A DNA stretch of 64,000 nt from Pseudonocardia oroxyli (GTDB taxonomy: Bacteria > Actinomycetota > Actinomycetes > Mycobacteriales > Pseudonocardiaceae): assembly GCF_900102195.1 (NCBI RefSeq), contig NZ_FNBE01000002.1, forward strand, positions 310,001-374,000, read 5' to 3'. Positions 43,474-52,700 of this stretch are shown piece by piece. Made by a program: the position numbers and the translations under genes. Under the pieces are notes generated by a model. It saw only the letters and a list, made by a program, of their open reading frames with translations. It searched no databases and was not told the origin of the DNA. How positions within the stretch are numbered: the stretch's first letter is position 1; each line of letters begins with the position of its first letter.

Positions 43474-45240
43474 TCAGCGGCCGCGGAGCTCGCGGACGTT
43501 GACCACCAGCAGGAGCAGCGCGGCCAGGGCCAGTGAGCCCGCCAGCACGATCTTCCAGCCGCTCAGCAGGGCGATCACCAGGCCCGTCACCACCAACGCG
43601 GTGATCGCGAGGCCTGCCAGGCTGGCGGCGAACTCGACGGAGCGCCGCCGCGCCACCGACTCGACGATCGCGAACGCGACGAGCCCCACCGCGAACCACA
43701 GCAGCGTGGACAGGTGCGGCCAGTAGAGCAGCGCGCCGAGCCCGCCGATGAGCACCGGGATGGACAGCGCGGCCCAGACCCGCAGGAAGCGCGAGCGGAG
43801 GTCCGCGGGCACCACGTAGGGCAGGTGCGGGCGGTTCAGATGGGCGTCCGGCGGGCCCGGCGGGCGGGGGCGGGCGAGCCGGTCGGACTGGACGTCGATC
43901 TCCTCGGTGAGTCGCACCCGCTCGGCGACGAGCCCCGCCAGGGCCGTCTCGCGGGCGCGCAGCTCCTCGAGGTGCGCGGGGCGGCCGGGGGCGGCGTCGG
44001 TGTGGGCGGTGAGCGAACGGATCTCGGCGTACAGCCCGCGGACCGCGAGCCGTTCGCCCGCGATCTCGGTCTCCAGCTCGTCCACCCGGACCTGCAGGAG
44101 CTTCATCCGCTCCTCGAGCGCGGCGACCTCCTCGTCCGCGGTGGCGGGCACCTTGTCCAGGCCCGCCCAGCCGAGCGGGTCCGCCCAGGAGCGGCGGACC
44201 GACCCGTCGCGCTCGTAGCGGGGTCCCGCGGGCGCCCGCTCGCCGCCGAAGGAGTCCTTCGTGTCCAGGCCCCACAGGCCCCGGTAGTCCCGGATCCAGG
44301 GGGTGCCGTCGTCCACCGGGACCCGGGTCCACGCGGTGAGCGCGACGCCGTCGCCCCGGGCGTAGTCGATGAACGGGATGTCGAAGCTGCCGGTGCCCGG
44401 CTCGGGCGCGAACGGCATCAGCCAGCGGCGCATCCGCTGGATCGTGCGCAGGACCGCCCGCAGCGCGGGCAGCCCGACGCTGACGACGTAGTCCCCGGCG
44501 ACGAACGCGTGCGAGTGCGAGCCCGCGCCGGGGTAGAGGACCGGGTGGTCACCGGACCGGTCCAGCAGCGGGTCGTCCCAGCGGCGGCGCAGGTCGTCCC
44601 CGGTGTGGTCGTGCGAGGAACCCGCGACCCAGGCGGGCACGAGCTCGTTCTCGCCGCCGTTCTCGCCCGGGACGAGGTAGACGCAGACGTTCTCCCAGTC
44701 GGCCTCGTGGTCGTTGACCCCGTGGAAGGTCGAGCGCCAGTCGTTGAAGGCGTAGAAGTACCAGTACTGCAGCACGGTATAGCCCGCGCTGCGCACGACC
44801 CGCCCGTAGTAGGTCGCCCCGTGCAGGTCCTTGCTGCCCTGGTGGGCCGCCGCGACCAGGCCGTTCGGGACCTTGCCGCGCACCAGCAGCGACAGCCGCA
44901 GCAGGACGTCGATCAGCCGGGCGATCACCCCCACCGCGGCGAACCGCCCGATCCCGCCGACCCGCGGCCGGTCCGTGCGCCGCCAGCGGCGGACCTCCTT
45001 GGCGCGCAGGGACTTCTGCACGAACCGCAGGTGCATCCGGTGCTCGCGGCGCCGACGCCCCTGCTCGGCCAGCGACTCCAGGGTGAGCTCCCCGGCGGGC
45101 ACGACCGGGGTGTCCCGCTCGTCCCAGAGCGAGCAGCGGGCGACGTAGTCGTCCACGGCGATCGGCAGGAACAGCTCGCCGTGGGTGTAGCGCAGGATCG
45201 GTTCGTACCGGCGGAGGAGGTCGAGGTCCGCTGGTTCCAC
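43474..45240 (-). CDS. Vps62-like protein with coiled coil and C-terminal membrane helices
   Basis: A 588-residue protein of unknown function. Residues about 135-350 resemble the Vps62/DUF946 family: LQYWYFYAFNDWRSTFHG followed by VNDHEADWE (HEADWE at 178-183), then repeated His/Asp patches (AGSSHDHTGDD, GAGSHSHAF). A coiled coil follows at about 375-450 and several membrane helices at about 500-585. GTG 45240 has no ribosome site, and a TAATAC -10-like element lies 9 bases upstream on the minus strand, so a leaderless mRNA is possible. The position after truA corresponds to the membrane-protein gene Rv3454 in M. tuberculosis, though I cannot claim homology. Confidence 0.7.
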   Translation of the reverse strand: MEPADLDLLRRYEPILRYTHGELFLPIAVDDYVARCSLWDERDTPVVPAGELTLESLAEQGRRRREHRMHLRFVQKSLRAKEVRRWRRTDRPRVGGIGRFAAVGVIARLIDVLLRLSLLVRGKVPNGLVAAAHQGSKDLHGATYYGRVVRSAGYTVLQYWYFYAFNDWRSTFHGVNDHEADWENVCVYLVPGENGGENELVPAWVAGSSHDHTGDDLRRRWDDPLLDRSGDHPVLYPGAGSHSHAFVAGDYVVSVGLPALRAVLRTIQRMRRWLMPFAPEPGTGSFDIPFIDYARGDGVALTAWTRVPVDDGTPWIRDYRGLWGLDTKDSFGGERAPAGPRYERDGSVRRSWADPLGWAGLDKVPATADEEVAALEERMKLLQVRVDELETEIAGERLAVRGLYAEIRSLTAHTDAAPGRPAHLEELRARETALAGLVAERVRLTEEIDVQSDRLARPRPPGPPDAHLNRPHLPYVVPADLRSRFLRVWAALSIPVLIGGLGALLYWPHLSTLLWFAVGLVAFAIVESVARRRSVEFAASLAGLAITALVVTGLVIALLSGWKIVLAGSLALAALLLLVVNVRELRGR

Positions 45241-45249
45241 GCCGCCAGG

Positions 45250-45256
45250 GTATTAC
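45250..45256. promoter_or_regulatory. Shared divergent -10 element
   Basis: GTATTAC read on the plus strand gives TATTAC 9 bases before the deaminase ATG; read on the minus strand it gives TAATAC 9 bases before the GTG of the Vps62-like gene. The 25-base gap holds no ribosome site for either gene. Both transcripts could be leaderless. No -35 is recognisable. Confidence 0.5.
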
Positions 45257-45265
45257 GTTCGTGCC

Positions 45266-45706
45266 ATGAACCATGGGCTGGAGATCGCGTTGGAGGAGGC
45301 CCGGGCGGGGCTGGCGTCGGGCGGGATCCCGATCGGGGCCGCGCTCCTGGGGCCGGACGGCGAGGTGTTGGGCCGCGGCCACAACCGTCGGGTCCAGGAC
45401 GACGACCCGTCGGTCCACGGGGAGACGGCGGCCTTCCGGAACGCGGGCCGCCAGCGGGACTACCGGCGCACCACGATGGTCACCACCCTCTCGCCGTGCT
45501 GGTACTGCAGCGGCCTGATCCGCCAGTTCGGCATCGGCGCGGTGGTCATCGGCGAGGCGCGGACCTTCCACGGCGGGCACGACTGGCTCGCCGAGCACGG
45601 CGTGACGGTCACCGTGCTCGACGACCCGCGCTGCGTCGGGCTGATGGAGGACTTCATCGCCGCGCGGCCGGAGCTCTGGAACGAGGACATCGGGGTCGCC
45701 GAATAG
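45266..45706 (+). CDS. Nucleoside/cytosine deaminase, fungal cytosine deaminase-like
   Basis: A 146-residue zinc deaminase. His51 and the proton-shuttle Glu53 lie in VHGETAAF; Cys78 and Cys81 in SPCWYC complete the zinc site. The C-terminal part (FIAARPELWNEDIG) closely resembles yeast cytosine deaminase (FIDERPQDWFEDIG), so cytosine to uracil is the most likely reaction; guanine or other base substrates cannot be excluded. ATG 45266 is probably leaderless. Confidence 0.85.
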   Translation: MNHGLEIALEEARAGLASGGIPIGAALLGPDGEVLGRGHNRRVQDDDPSVHGETAAFRNAGRQRDYRRTTMVTTLSPCWYCSGLIRQFGIGAVVIGEARTFHGGHDWLAEHGVTVTVLDDPRCVGLMEDFIAARPELWNEDIGVAE

Positions 45707-45755
45707 TTCCGTTCCGCCCCGGGGAGCGGTCCCTGCGGGCTACCGTCCGGCGGTG

Positions 45756-45833
45756 GTGATCCCCCGCCGTCCCGTGCCGTCATGATCCCCCGCCCACCCG
45801 CGCCGTCATGATTCCCCGCCCACCCGCGACCAG
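45756..45833 (+). repeat. Three tandem 26-bp copies of the eccB4 start region
   Basis: Copies at 45756-45781, 45782-45807 and 45808-45833 share GTGAT/ATGATYCCCCGCC cores; copies 2 and 3 differ at one base over the first 21. Because 26 is not a multiple of three, copies 1 and 2 each form a 9-codon ORF (MIPRRPVPS and MIPRPPAPS) whose TGA overlaps the next ATG as ATGA. The third copy is in frame with EccB. Confidence 0.85.
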
Positions 45834-47088
45834 GGACCAGGCCGACGCCCACCGCTACGGTCTGCGCCGGCTGGAGGCGGCACTGGTCCGCGCGGACCCC
45901 GTGCCGCTGCACGAGCAGCTGCGGTCCCAGCGGCGCGCCACCCTGGTCGGCGCCGTGCTGGCGGTGCTGGGCCTGGTCGCGGTGGCCGTGTACGCCGCGT
46001 TCGCGCCGCGGCCCGAGTGGTCGCGGGAGTCCATCGTGGTCGGGACGCCGTCGGGGGCGGTGTTCGCCGTGCTGCGCGACCCCGAGCGGCTCGTCCCGGT
46101 GGTGGACGCCGTCGCGGCCCGCCTGGTCCTGGCCGCGGCGGGGCAGCCGCCCGGAGAGCCGCGACTGGTGCCGGACGAGGTGCTCGCCACCGCCGCGCGC
46201 ACCCCGCCCGCCGCGGTGTCGGGAGCCACCGGGGTGCGGCCCGCCCCGATGCCGGGCGGCTGGGGCGTGTGCGACGGCCCCGACGGGGTGGTGGTCCTGG
46301 CGGGCGCGGCGACCGGCGGCGGCGAACCGGTGCGGGCGCTCTGGGCGCGGACGCCGGGCGGCGACACGGTCGCCGTGGTGGACGGCGTGCGGCACCCGGT
46401 CGGGGACGAGTCCGTGCGCACCGCGTTGGGGCTCGGCGCCCGGGCGCCGGTGACGGTCCCCGCGGCCGTCCTGTCCGCCCTCCCGGAGGGGCCCGCGTTC
46501 GCCCTCCCCGAGGTCGCCGGGGGAGCGGGCCCCGCCGCCGTACCGGGCCGGCCCGGGGACGTGCTGAGCACCACCGGCGTCGACGGCCGGGTGCGCCTGT
46601 ACGCGGTGCTGCCCGGCGGGGTGCAGGAGGTGCCCGCGACCGTCGCCGAGGTCCTCCGGGCGCGCGGCGGGGCCGGACCGCGGGAGGTGGCGCCCGCCGT
46701 GGTGGCCGAGGCGCCCCAGCGCAGCGTCCTGCCCGTCGCGGCTTGGCCCGGCGCCGCGCCGACGTGGGAGGAACCGACCGGACCGGTGTGCGCGACCTGG
46801 TCGGGGCGCTGGGGGCTGAGCGCGGGGGAGCCGCCGATCGCGGCCGGTGCCGCGCGGGTCGACGGCGTGCTGGTGGCGGGGGCGGGCGCCGTCCGGTCGA
46901 CCTCGCCGACGGGCGGCGGAACGGTGTGGCTGGTCTCGGCCGCCGGCGTCGCCTACGGCGTGGCGGACGCGGCCACGGCCGCCGCCCTCGGTCTGCCGCC
47001 TGCGCTCCCCGAGGTCCCCGAGAGCCTGCTCCGCCTGCTGCCCCGGGGCGGCACCGTCGACCTGGCCCAGGCCGTCGGGGCAGGCTGA
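45808..47088 (+). CDS. eccB4: Type VII secretion protein EccB (ESX-4)
   Basis: A 426-residue component of the type VII core complex. Cytosolic N-terminus ATRDQADAHRYGLRRLEAAL, one membrane helix at about residues 43-66, and a large periplasmic part with the R-type repeats of EccB (for example RPAPMPGGWGVCDGPDGVVV with a Cys, and a later Cys in GPVCATW for a disulfide). ATG 45808 is the third of three tandem start copies. The gene is tail-to-tail with mycP4, separated by 4 bases. Identity as ESX-4 rests on the locus order and the absence of EccE. Confidence 0.92.
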   Translation: MIPRPPATRDQADAHRYGLRRLEAALVRADPVPLHEQLRSQRRATLVGAVLAVLGLVAVAVYAAFAPRPEWSRESIVVGTPSGAVFAVLRDPERLVPVVDAVAARLVLAAAGQPPGEPRLVPDEVLATAARTPPAAVSGATGVRPAPMPGGWGVCDGPDGVVVLAGAATGGGEPVRALWARTPGGDTVAVVDGVRHPVGDESVRTALGLGARAPVTVPAAVLSALPEGPAFALPEVAGGAGPAAVPGRPGDVLSTTGVDGRVRLYAVLPGGVQEVPATVAEVLRARGGAGPREVAPAVVAEAPQRSVLPVAAWPGAAPTWEEPTGPVCATWSGRWGLSAGEPPIAAGAARVDGVLVAGAGAVRSTSPTGGGTVWLVSAAGVAYGVADAATAAALGLPPALPEVPESLLRLLPRGGTVDLAQAVGAG

Positions 47089-47092
47089 CCGC

Positions 47093-48286
47093 TCAGGAAC
47101 GCAGGCGCCGGGCGAGCAACGGCAGCGCGGCGACCAGGGCGGACACCGCCGCCACCGCGAGCAGCGGGACCCAGGTCGGGACCCGCGGTCGCGGGACGGC
47201 CGGGGCCGCGGCGGGGCGGGGGGCCACCGGATCGGCGGCGGTACCGGGCCGGGGCAGCGCGGTCAGGGCCGCGAGCGGGTCGACGACCCCCGCCCCGACC
47301 GCCTCCGGGTCGGCGGCCGGGACGCGGGCCGTCGCGACGAGGCGGTCGGCGACCGCGGCGGCGGACAGGCCCGGGAAGCGCTGCCGGACGAGCGCGGCCG
47401 CCCCGGCGACCACCGGCACCGCCAGGCTCGTGCCCTGCAGGGTCGGCGCGGTCAGGCCGCCCCCCGCGGCGAGCGAGCGCAGCGCGGTGCCGCGGGCGGC
47501 CAGATCGACCCACGGCCCGCGGACGGTGAAGGCCGCGGGAGCGTCGTCGGGCGTGGTGGCGCCGACGACGAGCACGCCGTCGGCGAGCGGACCGCCCGCC
47601 GCGGTCCCCACGCCCGCGGGGAGCGGGACCTCCCCGGGGGCGCCGGTGCAGCCGCCGGAGCCGACGTTGCCCGCGGCGGCGACCACGAGGACGTCCGCCT
47701 CCGCCGCCGCCCGCAGCGCCGCCGCCAACGGCCGTCCGACGGCCTCCGCGCGTGCCGCGTCCAGGCAGACGGTCTCGCTGACCGTCACCACCGAGGCACC
47801 GAGCCGCACCGCCCGCCCGAGCGCCGCGGCGAGCGTGGCCGTGTCCCCCGCCGCCCGGGCGCCGTCCCCCACGGGCACCGTGAACGACGGGCTGGCCTGG
47901 CGGATCGACACCACCTCGACCCCCGGCGCGACCCCGACGACGTCGTCCTCCGGGCTGGGGGTGGCGGCGAGGACCCCGGCGACCGCGGTGCCGTGGCCGT
48001 CGCAGTCGGTGAGGCCGTCGCCGCCGGTCAGGTAGTCGCCGCCGCCGGTCAGCGCGGCCAGCCGCGGATGCGGCGCGACCCCGGTGTCGATCACCGCGAC
48101 CCGCACCCCGGCGCCGTCGGCGAGGGCGTGGACCTCGCGCAACGCGAGCCCGCCGCCCCCTCCGGTGCTCCCCGGCGCCACGCACTCGGTGACCTGCCGC
48201 AGCCCGTCCGCGGGCCCGGGCGCGGGGCCGGGTGCGAGAGGTCCGAGCGCGAGCAGCACCGCGGCCAGCGACCGGAGGGTGATCAT
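47093..48286 (-). CDS. mycP4: Type VII secretion-associated serine protease mycosin (ESX-4)
   Basis: A 397-residue subtilisin-like protease. Signal peptide at residues 1-27, catalytic triad Asp67 (VIDTGV), His98 (DGHGTAVAG) and Ser287 (GTSLAVP), and a C-terminal membrane anchor (about 365-390) followed by RRLRS. The usual GTSFAAP around serine is GTSLAVP here. ATG 48286 overlaps the eccD4 stop, so the two are translated in a coupled manner. Mycosins stabilise the ESX complex and process substrates. Confidence 0.93.
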   Translation of the reverse strand: MITLRSLAAVLLALGPLAPGPAPGPADGLRQVTECVAPGSTGGGGGLALREVHALADGAGVRVAVIDTGVAPHPRLAALTGGGDYLTGGDGLTDCDGHGTAVAGVLAATPSPEDDVVGVAPGVEVVSIRQASPSFTVPVGDGARAAGDTATLAAALGRAVRLGASVVTVSETVCLDAARAEAVGRPLAAALRAAAEADVLVVAAAGNVGSGGCTGAPGEVPLPAGVGTAAGGPLADGVLVVGATTPDDAPAAFTVRGPWVDLAARGTALRSLAAGGGLTAPTLQGTSLAVPVVAGAAALVRQRFPGLSAAAVADRLVATARVPAADPEAVGAGVVDPLAALTALPRPGTAADPVAPRPAAAPAVPRPRVPTWVPLLAVAAVSALVAALPLLARRLRS

Positions 48287-49653
48287 GAGCCGCGGACCAG
48301 GGAGAACAGGTCCAGCGCGAGGACGGCGAGGGGCACGGCGAGGGCGGTCAGCGCGAGCTCGGCGAGATCCACCGTCCGCCGGGCGACCGGCCCCAGCGGT
48401 GGCCGGGACACCGTGGCGACGACGAGCAGCCCGCCGAGTCCCACCGCCAGCGCGGCGAGGCGGAGCCCCGGCGGGCCCGGCGCCACCACCGCGATCGCCG
48501 CGGCCGCGAGCACGGCGGCGCCCTGCTGGGCCCGCGCGGGCACGGCGGCGGCGAAGCCGCGCGCCCGCAGGGCGAGCACGACGCTGCAGACGACCCCGAA
48601 CGCGGGCCCCCACCAGCCGGAGCCGGTGGCGGCGAGCACCGCGCCGCCCGCGACGAGGGTCGCGACCGCGAGGATCAGCGCGGCGAGGTGGCCGCGCGCG
48701 AGCGCGACGGCGCCGTCGGGCGGCCCGCCCGCCGGGTTCAGGCCCGCCAGACCGAGCGCCCACCGCGGCGCCAGCGGGGCCGCGAGCAGCGCGAACAACG
48801 CCGTCGCGGTCCCGACGCCCGCCGGTGAGGCTCCACTGACCAGCGCGAACGCGGCTCCCAGTGCTGTCGTCGACAGGACGAGAAAGACCGCGAGGACCGC
48901 GGGCGCCACGACCCGGAGCACGGCCTGCGCCGCGAACGCCGCGAGCGCGGCAGCCACCGCGGCGCCCAGCGGTCCGGCCGGGCCGGGGAGTGCCAGCCAC
49001 CCGGCTGCCGCGGCGAGCGGAACCGCTGCCAGTGCCCAGGCGGTGCGCGCGGGGCGGCCCGCGGCGGGTCCGGCCGCGCCGGTCAGCGACTCGGGTCCGG
49101 GGTGGACGTCGTCCGGTCCATCGCCCGGTCCGGGGCGCCCGCCCTCCGGTCCGGCGCGGCCGGCGTCCGGCTCGCGGGTGATCGTCCGCGCCACGGCCGT
49201 CAGCAGCGCAGCGGAGGTGAGCAGACCGAGCACGGCGCCGACGACCGACCAGGTCGGGTCCGACCGCAGGCCGGCCAGCCCGAGGGCCAGGACCAGCGCC
49301 GCGGCCAGGCAGGCGAAGGCCGGTGTCGGGTCCGCGCCCCCGGCCCGGTCGGCGACCGCGGCGGCCAGCGCCTCCGGCAGGTCGTCGAAGCGCGGCGGGG
49401 CGGGGGCCGGGCGGGCCGGGCCGATCCGGAGCAGCTCCCCGTCCAGCACACCGAGCTGGGCGAGTGTGGCCGAGGGCGGCAGCGGTGCGCCCGCGACACC
49501 GTCCAGCCGCCAGGGCGCGGGCGCGCCGGACGGCGGCTCGTCGAACAGCTCGACGAGCATCGGCGCCAGCTCCGCCACGGCGACGTCCGCGGGCAGCGCG
49601 ACGTCCACCGTGGACCGCGGCCCGAGCACCGTCACCCGCCGGTAACCCTCCAC
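48283..49653 (-). CDS. eccD4: Type VII secretion integral membrane protein EccD (ESX-4)
   Basis: A 456-residue channel subunit: an N-terminal ubiquitin-like domain (about 1-85, YRRVTVLGPRSTVDVALPAD) and about 11 membrane helices. GTG 49653 is chosen because GGAGGA (minus strand) stands 5 bases upstream; a TTG four codons earlier overlaps that ribosome site. A Gly/Pro/Asp-rich cytosolic loop lies at about 165-200. It is divergent from eccC4 across a 95-base region with an inverted repeat. Confidence 0.92.
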   Translation of the reverse strand: MEGYRRVTVLGPRSTVDVALPADVAVAELAPMLVELFDEPPSGAPAPWRLDGVAGAPLPPSATLAQLGVLDGELLRIGPARPAPAPPRFDDLPEALAAAVADRAGGADPTPAFACLAAALVLALGLAGLRSDPTWSVVGAVLGLLTSAALLTAVARTITREPDAGRAGPEGGRPGPGDGPDDVHPGPESLTGAAGPAAGRPARTAWALAAVPLAAAAGWLALPGPAGPLGAAVAAALAAFAAQAVLRVVAPAVLAVFLVLSTTALGAAFALVSGASPAGVGTATALFALLAAPLAPRWALGLAGLNPAGGPPDGAVALARGHLAALILAVATLVAGGAVLAATGSGWWGPAFGVVCSVVLALRARGFAAAVPARAQQGAAVLAAAAIAVVAPGPPGLRLAALAVGLGGLLVVATVSRPPLGPVARRTVDLAELALTALAVPLAVLALDLFSLVRGS

Positions 49654-49661
49654 CGGTTCCT

Positions 49662-49732
49662 CCAAAACGCCTCGCGGGAGCGGGGGTCTGCCGCAGTATC
49701 GGCGGACCGGGCACCCGCGCGGGGCGTTTTGG
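49662..49732. promoter_or_regulatory. Inverted repeat in the eccD4-eccC4 divergent promoter region
   Basis: CCAAAACGCC (49662-49671) and GGCGTTTTGG (49723-49732) are perfect inverted copies with their centre at 49697, with more G/C similarity inside. A minus-strand GATACT (49700-49695) at the centre could be the eccD4 -10. The AT-rich arms stand out in this GC-rich sequence. This could be a regulator site for both operons or a long-range hairpin. Confidence 0.55.
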
Positions 49733-49748
49733 CGACACTGGGGGCGAG

Positions 49749-52700
49749 ATGGGCACGATCGCGGTGCGCAGGAGACGGCGCGACGTGCCGCCCGTGCCGT
49801 CGGGGGAGCTGCACCTGGAGCCGCCGCCGGAGCCGGAGCGCGCGGTCCCGCCCGGTGTGCTCGCCCGCGCGCTGCCGGTCGCGATGCTCCTCGGCTCGGC
49901 CGGGATCGTCGCGGTGATGGGGGTCCAGCACCCCACGTCGTGGGTGTTCGGCGGGATGTTCGCGATGTCGTCGGTCGGGATGCTGGTGGGCGGCGGGACC
50001 GCCCGCGGCGCCGAACGGACCGCCTCCCTCGACGAGGACCGCCGCGACTACCTCCGCTACCTCGCCGGGTTGCGCAGGCGGGCGCGGGCGGTCGCCGCGA
50101 CCCAGCGCCGCGCGGTCGAGCACGTCCATCCCCCCGTCACCGCGTGGCCGGAGGTGCTCGCCGCGGGCAGGCTCTGGGAGCGCGACCCGGCGGACGACGA
50201 CTTCGCCCACGTCCGGATCGGGCTCGGCCCGCAGCGCCTCGCCACCCCGCTGGTCGCGCCCCGCACCGGGCCTGTGGACGGCGTCGAACCCGTTGCGGCG
50301 CAGGCTATCCGGCGCCTGCTCGCGCACCACTCGGTGGTCCCCGGGCTGCCGGTCGCCGTCGACCTGCGGGCCCCGGTGTGGCTGGACGGGCCACCGGAGC
50401 GGGCCCGGGCGGTCGCCCGCGCCCTCGTCGTGGGGTTCGCGCTGTGGCACTCGCCCGCCGACGCCCGCGTCGCGGTGCTCGGCGACTCCGCATGGGACTG
50501 GGTGAAGTGGTTGCCGCACACGGCCCACGCGGTCGAGCAGGATGCGCTGGGCCCCGTCCGGATGCTGACCGGCGACCCGGACGTCCTCCGGCGGTGGTGG
50601 GCCGCCGACCCGGAGCCCCGGCAGCTGCTCGTCGTGGTCGACGGGCCGGAGGGCCCCGGGGCGTGGGCCGCGGCCGACGGGGTCGGGGTGCTGCGGGTCG
50701 GGGTCGCGGCCGGACGCCGCGAGGGCCCGTCGGTGGTCCGGGTGCGACTCGCCGACCCCGCGCCCGTCGAGACCCTCGACGCGCTGACCGCCGACGAGGC
50801 GCTGGCGGCGGCCCGGCGGCTCGCGCGGTACCGGCCCGAGGGCGCCGAACGGCGCCCGGGGCACACCGCCCACGGCCTGCTCGACCTGCTGGGTCTGCCC
50901 GGTCCCGGGCCGGCGGGCGTGGCGGCGCTGCGGGCCGGGCGCTCGGCCGCGGACCGGATGCGGGTGCCGCTGGGCGTCGACGACGTCGGTCGCCCGCTCC
51001 TGTTGGACCTCAAGGAGTCCGCGCTCGGCGGGAGCGGCCCGCACGGGCTCTGCGTGGGCGCCACCGGCTCGGGTAAGAGCGAGCTGCTGCGGGCGCTCGT
51101 GGTCGGCCTGGTCCTCGCGCACGGGCCGGACGAGCTGAACCTCGTGCTCGTCGACTTCAAGGGCGGCGCGACCTTCCTGGGGCTCACCGGGCTGCCGCAC
51201 GTCTCGGCGGTCATCACGAACCTCGCCGACGAGCTGACCCTGGTCGACCGCATGGCGGACGCGGTCAGCGGCGAGATCACCCGGCGCCAGGAGCTACTGC
51301 GGGCCGCCGGGAACCTCGCCGGGATCGCCGAGTACGAGGCGGCCCGCCTCGCCGACCCCGGCCTGGCCCCGCTGCCCGTGCTGATGATCGTGGTCGACGA
51401 GTTCTCCGAGCTCGTGGCCCGGCGCCCGGAGCTGGTGGACCTGTTCGTGACCGTCGGTCGGCTGGGTCGCTCGCTGGGGCTGCACCTGCTGTTGGCGTCC
51501 CAGCGGCTCGACGAGGGCCGGTTGCGGGGGCTGGAGTCCCACCTGTCGTACCGGATCGCGCTGCGGACGTTCTCGGCCTCGGAGTCCCGGGCGGTCCTCG
51601 GCGTGCCGGACGCCCACGCCCTGCCCCCCACCCCCGGCTCGGCGATCCTCGCGGCGGGCACCGACCAGCTGGTGCGCTTCCGCGGGGCCTTCGTCTCCGG
51701 CGGGACCCGGCGGGTCCGGGCGGGCGCGCGGCGGATCCACCGGTTCACCGCCGCCCCGGTGGCCGCGCCCGCACCGCGCGAGGAGGCGGTCGAGGACTCG
51801 GTGCTGACGACCGCCGTCGCGGCGGTGACGGCACTCGGCGGCCCTGCGGCACACCGGGTCTGGCTCCCGCCGCTCGACGTCTCACCCGCGCTCGCCGACC
51901 TCCCGGTCGGCTCCGGGCTGCGGGTGGCGGTCGGTCTGGTCGACCGGCCCGCGCGGCAGCGGCGGGACCCGCTCGTCGTCGACCTGGCCGGGCCGGCGGG
52001 GCACGTCGCCGTCGCGGGCGGGCCGCGGTCGGGGAAGTCCACCGCGCTCGCGACGCTCGTCCGGGCGTTCGCCCGCGCCCACGACCCGACCGAGCTGGGT
52101 GTGCACGTCCTCGACCTCGGCGGCGGAGCGCTCGCCGCGCTCGAGGACCTCCCGCACGTCGGCACGGTCGCGGGGCGCGCCGAGCCCGACCGGGTGCGCC
52201 GGGTCCTCGCGGAGGTGGCGGGCGTCCTCGCGCGGCGCGAGGGGCTGTTCCGGGCCGAGGGGATCGGGTCGGTCGCGCAGTTCCGGGCCCGGCGGGCGGC
52301 GGGCGAGTCGTTCGGCGAGCCCGCCACCGACGTCCTGCTCGTAGTCGACGGGCTCGCGGCGTCCACCGCGGACTGGGCGGGGGGATGGGCCGCGGCCGAC
52401 GAGGCGGCGGGATGGATCGCCGCGATCGCCCACCGCGGGCTGGCCTACGGCGTCCACCTCGCGGTGTCGGTGTCCCGCTGGGGTGAGCTGCGGCCCGCGG
52501 TGCGCGACCAGCTCGGGCTGCGGCTGGAGCTGCGGCTGGGCGAGCCGGGGGACTCCGATGTGGACCGCCGTCGGGCGGCCGCGGTCCCGGCCCGGCCCGG
52601 CCACGGGCTCGCCCCCGACGGAGACGCCATGGTGCTCGCCCACGGCACCGCGCCGGTCGCCCCCGGTCCCGCCTTCCCGCCGGTCCGGGTGCTCCCGGCC

